64,000 nucleotides of DNA. Source: Larkinella sp. C7 (lineage in GTDB: Bacteria; Bacteroidota; Bacteroidia; Cytophagales; Spirosomataceae). The notes under the pieces were generated by a model, which saw nothing but the letters and a program-made list of their open reading frames with translations, was not told the origin of the DNA and searched no databases. The stretch spans positions 806,001 through 870,000 of the forward strand of contig NZ_VBSL01000001.1 of the NCBI RefSeq assembly GCF_006149005.1, given 5' to 3'. Position numbers and translations under genes: made by a program. Of this stretch, positions 25,539 to 32,345 are shown piece by piece. How positions within the stretch are numbered: position 1 is the first letter of the stretch; each line of letters begins with the position of its first letter.

Positions 25539-25598
25539 GATGCGTTATGAATTGTGAGTCGGCTTTTGCCACCAATAACCCCAAATTCCCAACGCATC
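25539..25598. repeat. Inverted repeat between the secreted protein gene and lipA
   Basis: GATGCGTTATGAATT (25539-25553) pairs with AATTCCCAACGCATC (25584-25598) at 13 of 15 positions, with perfect 8-bp ends. Both arms continue in 7-bp steps of the type nnnnnTT (ATGCGTT, ATGAATT; and on the reverse of the right arm ATGCGTT, GGGAATT, TGGGGTT). Confidence 0.5.
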
Positions 25599-25613
25599 CT
25601 GATTTAGTACTAC

Positions 25614-26357
25614 TTATCGTTTGTTACCAAAAAACAGCGTTACGAATCCGGAAGTATACACGCTGCGGTTGTTGGTAGCATTCATGATCACCACTTCTTT
25701 GGGGAACGCTTCGGCCAGAAAACCAATTTCCAGCCCCGTCATGTTGTTCCGAAACGCGCTCAGTTCGAAAGCCACGGCGGCTTTGAAATTCAGACCCAGC
25801 GTTAATTTGGACTTGTCAAAACCCTGAAAGAAACTTCCGGCGCCCACGATCAGTTCGGGTTGCAAACTGGGGTCGAACGGACGGGTATCGACCTGTCCCG
25901 GACTGGTCGTATACTGCACGTAATAGGGCTTGATGACACCAATGGACGGCCCAACGGCAACAATACCGTTGATCGCAATGCCTTCATCGGCAGTCCGGGT
26001 AAAGAGCGATATTTCGCGACCATACTGCGGCCGGACGACGAAAAGATAATTCTGCTTGTTGTATACATACCGCGCTCCCGAATAGGGCGTCTGTGACTGC
26101 ACCTCTTTGGGATGCTTCACATTGACAATTTCGAGGGCCATATACCGAAACTGCCGCTTTCCCTGAAACAGGTTCGGCAACGCTTTGGAATGCCGGAAAA
26201 CAAAACCGCCTAAAATACCGGAGTTCGTATTGGTCGTTACACCGTAGGTGGTAACAGTTGTATACTTATCCTCGTCGGTATCGGCAGTCTGAGCCTGCGC
26301 ACGGCAAACGCTTAGCAGCAGGCCTAAGATGGACACTATCGGTAAAACTCGTGACAC
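25614..26357 (-). CDS. Conserved secreted protein, probable outer-membrane beta-barrel
   Basis: A 247-residue protein of unknown function. A signal peptide (VLPIVSILGLLLSVCRAQAQ) is followed by alternating hydrophobic/polar strands (YLFVVRPQYGREISLF, LTLGLNFKAAVAFEL) and ends in an aromatic strand (GFVTLFFGNKR), typical of small outer-membrane beta-barrels. The start is GTG at 26357, since no in-frame ATG lies near the signal peptide. It is upstream of lipA on the same strand, with a hairpin gap between them. No named family was recognised. Confidence 0.7.
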   Translation of the reverse strand: MSRVLPIVSILGLLLSVCRAQAQTADTDEDKYTTVTTYGVTTNTNSGILGGFVFRHSKALPNLFQGKRQFRYMALEIVNVKHPKEVQSQTPYSGARYVYNKQNYLFVVRPQYGREISLFTRTADEGIAINGIVAVGPSIGVIKPYYVQYTTSPGQVDTRPFDPSLQPELIVGAGSFFQGFDKSKLTLGLNFKAAVAFELSAFRNNMTGLEIGFLAEAFPKEVVIMNATNNRSVYTSGFVTLFFGNKR

Positions 26358-26558
26358 GGTCGTAATAGAAAACTTTTGTAAGGATAAAAATAACAGTTTA
26401 CTTTGACACTACGAAATTATCGCCGGCATCAACCAACGCGTCTCTTGTAACTTCCTCGTTCTATTGAGTAACGGTCTGAGTCATTGGATGGTTGCGTGAA
26501 GCAATTTATATTTTTCAATTTATAGTTGTACACAAACAGGATTTTAGTTTTTGGTCTT

Positions 26559-26975
26559 ATGCCCACGGTACAAACAACCTACTTAGGAGACTTGCGGACG
26601 GAAGCGGTTCACCTCCAGTCCGGCACCCGAATTCTGACCGACGCCCCCACCGACAATACCGGCAAAGGCGAGGCCTTTTCACCAACCGATCTGACGGCAA
26701 CTTCACTGGGTAGCTGCATCATCACCACGATGGGAATAGTGGCCCGGCGCGACGGCATCGAACTGACCAACGGCGAATTGTCGATTACGAAAGTGATGTC
26801 GAAAGACGCTCCCCGGCGGATTGTTCGCATTGAAGTCGACATCGTGATGCCGCCCTCGGAAGCCCATACGGAAGCGTTTCGGGCCAAAATGGAGCATACC
26901 GCCCACACCTGCCCCGTTGCCCTCAGCCTGCACCCGGATCTGGAGCAGGTGATCCGGTTTGAGTGGAAGGAATGA
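26559..26975 (+). CDS. OsmC family peroxidase-like protein
   Basis: A 138-residue thiol peroxidase-fold protein from the ATG at 26559. The two redox cysteines of the OsmC/Ohr fold are present: SLGSCIITTMG (about residue 48) and HTCPVALSL (about 120), plus the helix FSPTDLTATSLGSC. OsmC proteins reduce organic hydroperoxides with lipoylated or thiol partners in the cytoplasm. It converges on the LytTR response regulator, whose stop is six bases away. Confidence 0.93.
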   Translation: MPTVQTTYLGDLRTEAVHLQSGTRILTDAPTDNTGKGEAFSPTDLTATSLGSCIITTMGIVARRDGIELTNGELSITKVMSKDAPRRIVRIEVDIVMPPSEAHTEAFRAKMEHTAHTCPVALSLHPDLEQVIRFEWKE

Positions 26976-26981
26976 GTGATT

Positions 26982-27671
26982 CTATTTCAGAAGCCGGGCT
27001 TTAATTTCCGTTAGTTTATCTTCATAGGAAGCGCCAACGGGAATTTTAAAACCGGCGATGGTGATTTCGTTCCGGGCAATTTTCTCGATTTTCCGGAGCG
27101 AAATACTGTAGGATCGGTGTACACGGACAAATTGACTTTCCGGCAAAATTCGCGGAATATCCGACAGGGTCTGGCGGCTCAGGACCTTGCGGTTTTTCAG
27201 GACGAACGTCACATAATTCCCGTCGGATTCCAGATATAAAATATCATCCAGCCAGACCTTTTCTTCCTCGTAGCCGGTTTTAACAAAAATAAATTCTTCG
27301 GCCTCACTATCCCGTAAATTCTTGTAATCCAGTGCCTTGTTGCAGGCTTTCAGGAAACGGGCCAACGGAAACGGTTTCAATAGATAGTCGATGGCATCCA
27401 GTTCAAAGCCCTGAACGGCGTAATCGGAATAAGCCGTGGTAAAAACCACCATCGGCACGGTTTGCAGGCAGCGCACAAACTCGATCCCCGAAATATCCGG
27501 CATTTTTATATCCAGAAAAATCAGGTCGGTTTTGTGCTTTTGCAAATACGGAATCGCTTCAAACGCATCCGTAAAACTCGCTTTTAAATCAAGAAACGGC
27601 ACTTTGGCGGCATGGAGCCGGACGACTTCCAAAGCCTGCGGTTCGTCGTCGATAGCGATGGCGGTTAACAT
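26982..27671 (-). CDS. LytTR response regulator (partner of the LytS-type kinase)
   Basis: A 229-residue regulator. The receiver domain (about 1-120) has the phospho-acceptor Asp in LIFLDIKMPDISG and the conserved Lys in YLLKPF. A LytTR DNA-binding domain follows (about 130-229, ending VRVHRSYSISLRKIEKI). The first five codons, ATG TTA ACC GCC ATC, occur again at 28128-28142 directly after the stop of the kinase gene. This suggests the two genes were once adjacent with no gap and were separated by the insertion of the SdpI-like gene. Confidence 0.95.
   Translation of the reverse strand: MLTAIAIDDEPQALEVVRLHAAKVPFLDLKASFTDAFEAIPYLQKHKTDLIFLDIKMPDISGIEFVRCLQTVPMVVFTTAYSDYAVQGFELDAIDYLLKPFPLARFLKACNKALDYKNLRDSEAEEFIFVKTGYEEEKVWLDDILYLESDGNYVTFVLKNRKVLSRQTLSDIPRILPESQFVRVHRSYSISLRKIEKIARNEITIAGFKIPVGASYEDKLTEIKARLLK
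27657..27671. repeat. 15-bp direct repeat, copy 1
   Basis: GATGGCGGTTAACAT, which is the reverse complement of the first five codons of the response regulator gene. Copy 2 is at 28128-28142. The two copies bracket the AT-rich SdpI-like gene. Confidence 0.85.
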
Positions 27672-27716
27672 GTGCGGTATACTGATTTCAAATACCGGTT
27701 TTTAATATCTATATAC

Positions 27717-28097
27717 ATGAAATGGTTAATTGTTGTCTATTCCCCACCTTTAGTTATGCTAATAGCGTCTTTATTATATTATTTTTACCCACCGAAAAAG
27801 ATCAATCTATTTTATGGTTATAGAACCAAGCTTTCTATGATTAATAGTGACACATGGACGACGGCCAATGGATTTGCCTCAAAATATATGTTAAATTTAA
27901 TTAGTATCTATTCTATTATTTTATCCATAACCTTATCATTTTTAAGAAGAGACGGAATAATTCATGTATTTTATAGTTTAAAGAATTTTTTCCTGATTAC
28001 AATATTTTTACTTTCGTTACTGATCTTACTCAGTATCATCCTGGTCGAATTAAAGTTAAATGCCATCTTTGACAGCTCAGGGAAACGGAAAATTTAA
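27717..28097 (+). CDS. SdpI-like small membrane protein
   Basis: A 126-residue protein with about three or four hydrophobic helices. The segment FYGYRTKLSMINSDTWTTAN matches the SdpI/YhfL family signature (GYRT-x-x-S-M-x-N-x-x-T-W-x-x-AN). In Bacillus, SdpI gives immunity to the SdpC toxin; most other members are of unknown role. The gene is far richer in A and T than everything around it, uses codons such as TTA and ATA heavily, and runs against the kinase and regulator genes between which it sits. With the flanking 15-bp duplication this points to recent acquisition. Confidence 0.8.
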   Translation: MKWLIVVYSPPLVMLIASLLYYFYPPKKINLFYGYRTKLSMINSDTWTTANGFASKYMLNLISIYSIILSITLSFLRRDGIIHVFYSLKNFFLITIFLLSLLILLSIILVELKLNAIFDSSGKRKI

Positions 28098-28127
28098 CAA
28101 ATAGCGATACGAATAGATTACTGAACG

Positions 28128-28142
28128 GATGGCGGTTAACAT
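28128..28142. repeat. 15-bp direct repeat, copy 2 (relic of the response-regulator start)
   Basis: GATGGCGGTTAACAT again. Read on the minus strand it follows the kinase stop TGA with no gap and reopens ATG TTA ACC GCC ATC, then diverges and runs into a stop after about 21 codons. Confidence 0.85.
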
Positions 28143-29678
28143 TCAATAGCGAATCGTTAAAGCAACAAAATAATCCTGTTCCGACGCCTGAATGGCCAGC
28201 GTATGCCGTCCGGGGTAAATTAACTCCAGCCGTTTGCTGACATTTTCCAGACCAATGCCGGTATGCTCTCTCTCCGGGTCATTGACCAGTCCCGGATGGC
28301 GCGAATTGTGAACTTTGAAGTAAATCGTTGCGTGATCGAGGGTCAAGGTAACAAAAATCCAGGACGGTTTACGCAGACTAATCCCGTGTTTGAAGGCATT
28401 TTCGACGAACGGAATCAGCATCATTGGCGCAATGGATATGTCCCGATCCGGTTCCTGAATCGTCACCCGAATTTCGATTCCGTGCGATTCGTCCAGCCGC
28501 ATCCGCTGGAGCTCGATGTAATTACGCAAATATTCCACCTCTTTTTCCAGCGAAATCCGATCCCGGTTGTTTTCCTGCAACATGAACCGCATCATATCGC
28601 CCAGTTTCTGAATCCCGTCGGCGGTTTTTTCGCTGTTTTCTTTCAAAGCCGTGGCATAAAGACTATTGAGAGCGTTGAACAAAAAATGCGGATTGATCTG
28701 GGACTGGAGGCCCGCCAGTTCGGCGGAAGTGTGGGAAACCTGGGTTTGCAACGCGACCTTTTCTTTAACCGAAGTCCGGCGCAGCAGGGCAATGATAACC
28801 GCGCAAAAAAGCGTCAGTATCGACAACGTATTGTTCAGCCCTGAATTGGGAAACCTGAAATAGGTGCGGGCGCCCCAGAGCATCGCACTGAGCAGAAACC
28901 AGATCAGCAAACCGGCCAACAAACGACCCAGAAACTCGGTCGTGCGAAAGCTTCGGATATAGGGCAACAGTGACGTATAGATATACGCCTGTAGAATATA
29001 CACCTGAATGGGAATAGCCAGCGTAAGCAGGATTTCAAAAACCGGACTTTGCCAGAGTCTTTCGGGCAGGTTTCCTCCCAGCACAAAAATCGTCAGGAAG
29101 GTGTATAACGGCCCCCACACCAGGAAGCTGATGAACCAGACATCCTGGCGGGCTTTTCGATGCAGGTAGTATCCCAACTGGCAGAGCAATTCATACCCAA
29201 CGATGAAAATTCCCATGCCGATGGCATCGGCCAGCACATTTCGCTTGCTGTATAAGGAATACACTTTCAGGCCAATCGTAGTACCCACTTCGTTCTGCCG
29301 GTAATGCACATGAAGTTTGGCAAAATAATAAAAGGCCACGCTGCTCACGACCAGTAAAATACTCAGACCGGCATACAACCGGATTTTCTCTTCATTGTCT
29401 TTGCTGTTCCAGTTCGGAAGGGTGAGGTAATGAAAAACGTACCAGGCGGCCAGAAAATGCACCGCACCGACAATCAGCGGAAAATTGTTGTTGATGATGT
29501 GGTTATAACCCGCCAGATCCCGCCAAATGATAGCCGAAGAAACCCGGTTTTGTTCGACTACCTCAATCATTCCGTCAATCCGGTTCGCTTCTTCCAAAAG
29601 CCTTCGGACAACGTAAATTAAGGTCGCTCCCCCGGCGAACCACAATTCAAAGCGTCGGATACCCGCTAATTCCCGCAT
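28143..29678 (-). CDS. LytS-type sensor histidine kinase
   Basis: A 511-residue membrane kinase. About seven hydrophobic segments fill residues 10-310, with extracytoplasmic stretches between them. The catalytic part has the His_kinase motif LQSQINPHFLFNALNSLYA (phospho-His), the N-box FVENAFKHGI and the G-box GIGLENVSKRLEL. The partner is the LytTR regulator at 26982. The stop TGA is followed at once by a copy of the regulator's first 15 bases. A -7 box lies upstream at 29698-29705. Confidence 0.94.
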   Translation of the reverse strand: MRELAGIRRFELWFAGGATLIYVVRRLLEEANRIDGMIEVVEQNRVSSAIIWRDLAGYNHIINNNFPLIVGAVHFLAAWYVFHYLTLPNWNSKDNEEKIRLYAGLSILLVVSSVAFYYFAKLHVHYRQNEVGTTIGLKVYSLYSKRNVLADAIGMGIFIVGYELLCQLGYYLHRKARQDVWFISFLVWGPLYTFLTIFVLGGNLPERLWQSPVFEILLTLAIPIQVYILQAYIYTSLLPYIRSFRTTEFLGRLLAGLLIWFLLSAMLWGARTYFRFPNSGLNNTLSILTLFCAVIIALLRRTSVKEKVALQTQVSHTSAELAGLQSQINPHFLFNALNSLYATALKENSEKTADGIQKLGDMMRFMLQENNRDRISLEKEVEYLRNYIELQRMRLDESHGIEIRVTIQEPDRDISIAPMMLIPFVENAFKHGISLRKPSWIFVTLTLDHATIYFKVHNSRHPGLVNDPEREHTGIGLENVSKRLELIYPGRHTLAIQASEQDYFVALTIRY

Positions 29679-29697
29679 AACTGATCTGTTTTTTCAA

Positions 29698-29705
29698 CAA
29701 AACTA
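29698..29705 (-). promoter_or_regulatory. Kinase promoter -7 box
   Basis: CAAAACTA on the plus strand reads TAGTTTTG on the minus strand, matching TAnnTTTG, 20 bases ahead of the kinase start. Confidence 0.4.
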
Positions 29706-29789
29706 GGCCGGGAATGGCAATGCGTGGGAGAATTGGGGTGAACTGACACAAAAATGGGCCGAAGAGGGACAAGTCAGGAAGATACGTGT

Positions 29790-30173
29790 TTACGGCCGCT
29801 GTTTTTTCCGCATTAAATAAATGAACTGGTCATATGAATAGCGAGTAGCTTGCATCACTTGGAATGAAGCCACCTCCCAGCCTGCTTTTTCGACGTAATT
29901 GACGGCCTGCATGACCGTATCGAAACGCTGGGTATAGTTCCCCAATGAATCGATACGGCGAAGTTCCCAATAGACACTCCGCTGGAAATTGGCTTGCCCG
30001 TAATCAATGTAGACTTCGACTTTTTCTCTGGTCAACCCGGTACGGTGTTCACAAACCAATTGGCAATACTGAATATCCAGGCTATTGACATCGACCCGAT
30101 TAACCATCAGTTGGGCCGTTGCATTCGTCGTGAGTACAAACAAAAAAAACAGTGTGCTTACTATCCTCATCAT
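29790..30173 (-). CDS. Small secreted protein of unknown function
   Basis: A 127-residue protein with a signal peptide (MMRIVSTLFFLFVLTTNATA). The mature part contains two Cys in YCQLVCEHRTGL that might pair or bind a ligand, and ends with WEVASFQVMQATRYSYDQFIYLMRKK. The segment with VNYVEKAGWEVASF resembles DUF4177-like small proteins, but the match is too weak to name. A minus-strand -7 box lies at 30214-30221. Confidence 0.65.
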   Translation of the reverse strand: MMRIVSTLFFLFVLTTNATAQLMVNRVDVNSLDIQYCQLVCEHRTGLTREKVEVYIDYGQANFQRSVYWELRRIDSLGNYTQRFDTVMQAVNYVEKAGWEVASFQVMQATRYSYDQFIYLMRKKQRP

Positions 30174-30213
30174 GGCGGTTTATTTACTTGTTATACCAAA
30201 GCAATACCGCCCG

Positions 30214-30221
30214 CAAAGATA
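30214..30221 (-). promoter_or_regulatory. -7 box for the small secreted protein gene
   Basis: CAAAGATA on the plus strand reads TATCTTTG, an exact TAnnTTTG, 41 bases ahead of the start at 30173. Confidence 0.4.
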
Positions 30222-30226
30222 GAAGA

Positions 30227-31540
30227 TCAACTCTTCTTTTGTTTCGTTGCCAGATTTTGTTTTCCCGCCAGTTCCGTGATGGCCACCACCAGCCGATCGA
30301 GGTCTTTGGGCGTCGTGTAGACGTGGGGCGTCACCCGAACCCCGTCGACGGGGCCTAACGTAATCGGCGTCGTATGGATTTTATACGTTCCCAGAAGCTG
30401 GCTTTCCAGCTCGGGGCCCGTCATTCCGCTGATGCCGACAACGGCCAGGGCACCGGCAAATTCCGGTTTGAGCGACGTGAATAATTTGACGCCAGAAACC
30501 GCCTTCACCTTTTCGGCCCAGTAGTTTTTCAGGTAATGCAGACGCGCAAATTTCCGGGCGGCTCCGATTCCCAGTTGAAAATCGACCGCCGTCCCAATGG
30601 CCATTTCGGCGGCAAACGAGCGCGTTCCGAGCGACTCGAATTTCCGGATGTCCGGCCCGTCGGGTTCAGGACTGGACAACAACGCCCAGATGTTTTTGAT
30701 TTTCTCCTTTTGAATATACATCATACCACTGCCGAAAGGCGCACTAAGCCATTTGTGCAGACTGGTCGCGTAATAATCGCAGCCCAGCTCCGGAATTTTG
30801 TAGTCGAGGTGGGCGAAGCTGTGGGCACCGTCGCAAATGACTTCAATGCCCTGCTTGTGCGCCAGATCGGCAATTTTCCGAACCGGCATGATCTGCCCGG
30901 TCCAGTTGACAACGTGGGTGACATGAACTACTTTGGTTTTGCTGGTAATGGCGCTGGCGTATTGCCGCACCAGCTCATCGTCGTTTTCGGAAGGCAGTTT
31001 CAGGTCGAGCCAGACAAGTTTAATGCCGTCGCGTTTTTCCCGCTGTTTCCAGGCATTCATCATATTCGGATAATCCTGCTTCGCCAGCACGACCTCGTCG
31101 CCCGGTTTCAGCGTTAGGCCGAAAATAATGGTATTCAGGCCTTCCGTCGCATTGCGGTTGATGGCCAGTTCGTCCGGTGAGCATCCCGCCAGATCGGCCA
31201 GTTTAGCCCGTAGCGACTCCCGGCCCTGATCCAGAATCCGCCACATGTAATAGCTGGGGGCTTCGTTGCAATACTGATAAAACCGGATGTGGGCGTCCTG
31301 AACCGTTTTCGGCTGCGGACTGACCCCGCCATTGTTCAGGTTCAGAATATTGGGCGAAACCGTATACTCGGCTTTGATCCACGACCAGTAGTCTTCGTCC
31401 TGCGCAATCTGCTGCGGGCTTCCCGGTTTTTGAAGTCGCTGAAAAGCCGTGCGGGTCGATTCAGTCAGAAAATCAGGCAAAACGAGGGGCGTAGCGGCTG
31501 CTGCACCCAGTTGGCGGAAGAAAGTACGGCGGGTAGACAT
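30227..31540 (-). CDS. Tat-exported class V aminotransferase-fold PLP enzyme
   Basis: A 437-residue PLP enzyme. The N-terminus STRRTFFRQLGAAAATPLVLP is a twin-arginine signal. The fold type I pattern is intact: NRNATEGLNTIIFGL, DGAHSFAHLDYKIPELGCDYY, and the PLP Lys in ATSLHKWLSAPFGSGMMYI. It is most similar in layout to isopenicillin-N-epimerase-like and cysteine desulfurase-like proteins of the class V family, which in exported form have unknown substrates. It lies next to the small secreted protein gene. The 308-base gap upstream has repeats but no gene. Confidence 0.88.
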   Translation of the reverse strand: MSTRRTFFRQLGAAAATPLVLPDFLTESTRTAFQRLQKPGSPQQIAQDEDYWSWIKAEYTVSPNILNLNNGGVSPQPKTVQDAHIRFYQYCNEAPSYYMWRILDQGRESLRAKLADLAGCSPDELAINRNATEGLNTIIFGLTLKPGDEVVLAKQDYPNMMNAWKQREKRDGIKLVWLDLKLPSENDDELVRQYASAITSKTKVVHVTHVVNWTGQIMPVRKIADLAHKQGIEVICDGAHSFAHLDYKIPELGCDYYATSLHKWLSAPFGSGMMYIQKEKIKNIWALLSSPEPDGPDIRKFESLGTRSFAAEMAIGTAVDFQLGIGAARKFARLHYLKNYWAEKVKAVSGVKLFTSLKPEFAGALAVVGISGMTGPELESQLLGTYKIHTTPITLGPVDGVRVTPHVYTTPKDLDRLVVAITELAGKQNLATKQKKS

Positions 31541-31695
31541 TCTGTTCAGGAGGGAATATGGCGTTCGGACTACAAGGTATAAATAAAATTGCCATTTCCG
31601 TATTTACACCAAAGAATATTAAAGTAAATCACCAAACCATCTACTTTTCTTCCGCATTGATCGATCAAATAGTATACAATGAATGATGAAAGGGT

Positions 31696-31755
31696 AACTA
31701 CGCACTTCCGGCGGAAGGGTATGTGGAAACTACGTGATTTTCAGATTGCGTAGTT
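31696..31755. promoter_or_regulatory. Three copies of an AACTACG motif
   Basis: AACTACGCA at 31696-31704, AACTACG at 31728-31734 and the reverse copy TGCGTAGTT at 31747-31755 lie upstream of the small secreted protein gene at 31849. The first two are 32 bases apart; the third is inverted. The rest of the 308-base gap 31541-31848 shows nothing else except the -7 box at 31785. Confidence 0.35.
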
Positions 31756-31784
31756 GTGCGCTAAAAGAGCTACCCCGGTCGCCC

Positions 31785-31792
31785 TACCTTTG
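31785..31792 (+). promoter_or_regulatory. -7 box (TACCTTTG)
   Basis: TACCTTTG is an exact TAnnTTTG match 57 bases ahead of the gene starting at 31849. Confidence 0.45.
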
Positions 31793-31848
31793 TAAAGTCG
31801 AATCTGACATATCCACACCATTGATACAATTCTAGTCGCAACAAACTA

Positions 31849-32196
31849 ATGAAAACGGTCTTGATAATCAGTACACTCTGCCTCGCCTTGGCAATCACTT
31901 TACGGGCTTCGGGTCAGAAAAAAATTACGCTCAAACAAACGCTGGAACAACAGATTGCCTCCTATGTTTTGTATCCGGAGATCTTGCAACAGCTTGATAA
32001 CGAAGATTTCGTCGTCATCAAATTCCGGGTCGATGGCGAACAACGGCTGGCCGATTTGCGGATTTCCAGCGGTGACAACAAAAGCCTGAATGCCACGCTG
32101 ATTAAGCAACTCATGGGCAAAAAAGTATTTTTGACCGAGCCAAACTCGAACGAAAATCAGGAATACCTGGCCAAGGTTCGCATTCGCCTGATCTAA
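31849..32196 (+). CDS. Small secreted protein, TonB-C-like
   Basis: A 115-residue protein with a signal peptide (VLIISTLCLALAITLRASG). The mature part (IASYVLYPEILQQLDNEDFVVIKFRVDGEQRLADLRISSGDNKSLNATLI) follows the strand-helix pattern of TonB C-terminal domains and of similar small Bacteroidota periplasmic proteins. There is no membrane anchor or proline-rich linker. Function unknown. It is followed by two hairpins that separate it from the convergent protease gene. Confidence 0.65.
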   Translation: MKTVLIISTLCLALAITLRASGQKKITLKQTLEQQIASYVLYPEILQQLDNEDFVVIKFRVDGEQRLADLRISSGDNKSLNATLIKQLMGKKVFLTEPNSNENQEYLAKVRIRLI

Positions 32197-32220
32197 TGCA
32201 CTACCTGTCCTCCACCAAAA

Positions 32221-32258
32221 ACGCTGACGGCCCCGGATTGCTCCGGGGCCGTCAGCGT
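32221..32258 (+). terminator. Strong GC-rich terminator hairpin
   Basis: ACGCTGACGGCCCCGGA (32221-32237) pairs perfectly with TCCGGGGCCGTCAGCGT (32242-32258) over a 4-nt loop, and TTTG follows. It ends the transcript of the gene at 31849. Confidence 0.8.
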
Positions 32259-32290
32259 TTGTAGCAACTGGTCTGCCATCTTTCGGTATA

Positions 32291-32325
32291 AAAAAACCGT
32301 ATGGCGTTGAGCCATACGGTTTTTT
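32291..32325. terminator. Bidirectional terminator
   Basis: AAAAAACCGTATGGC (32291-32305) pairs perfectly with GCCATACGGTTTTTT (32311-32325) over a 5-nt loop. The A-run and T-run make it active on both strands, fitting its place between convergent genes. Confidence 0.8.
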
Positions 32326-32345
32326 ACTAGAAGCAGAAGATTCCC

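Noticed and set aside
27672-28127. Insertion sequence or MITE as the cause of the SdpI insertion
   Set aside because: No transposase and no clear terminal inverted repeats were seen at the insert ends, so an IS call is not supported; the 15-bp duplication is reported without naming a mechanism.
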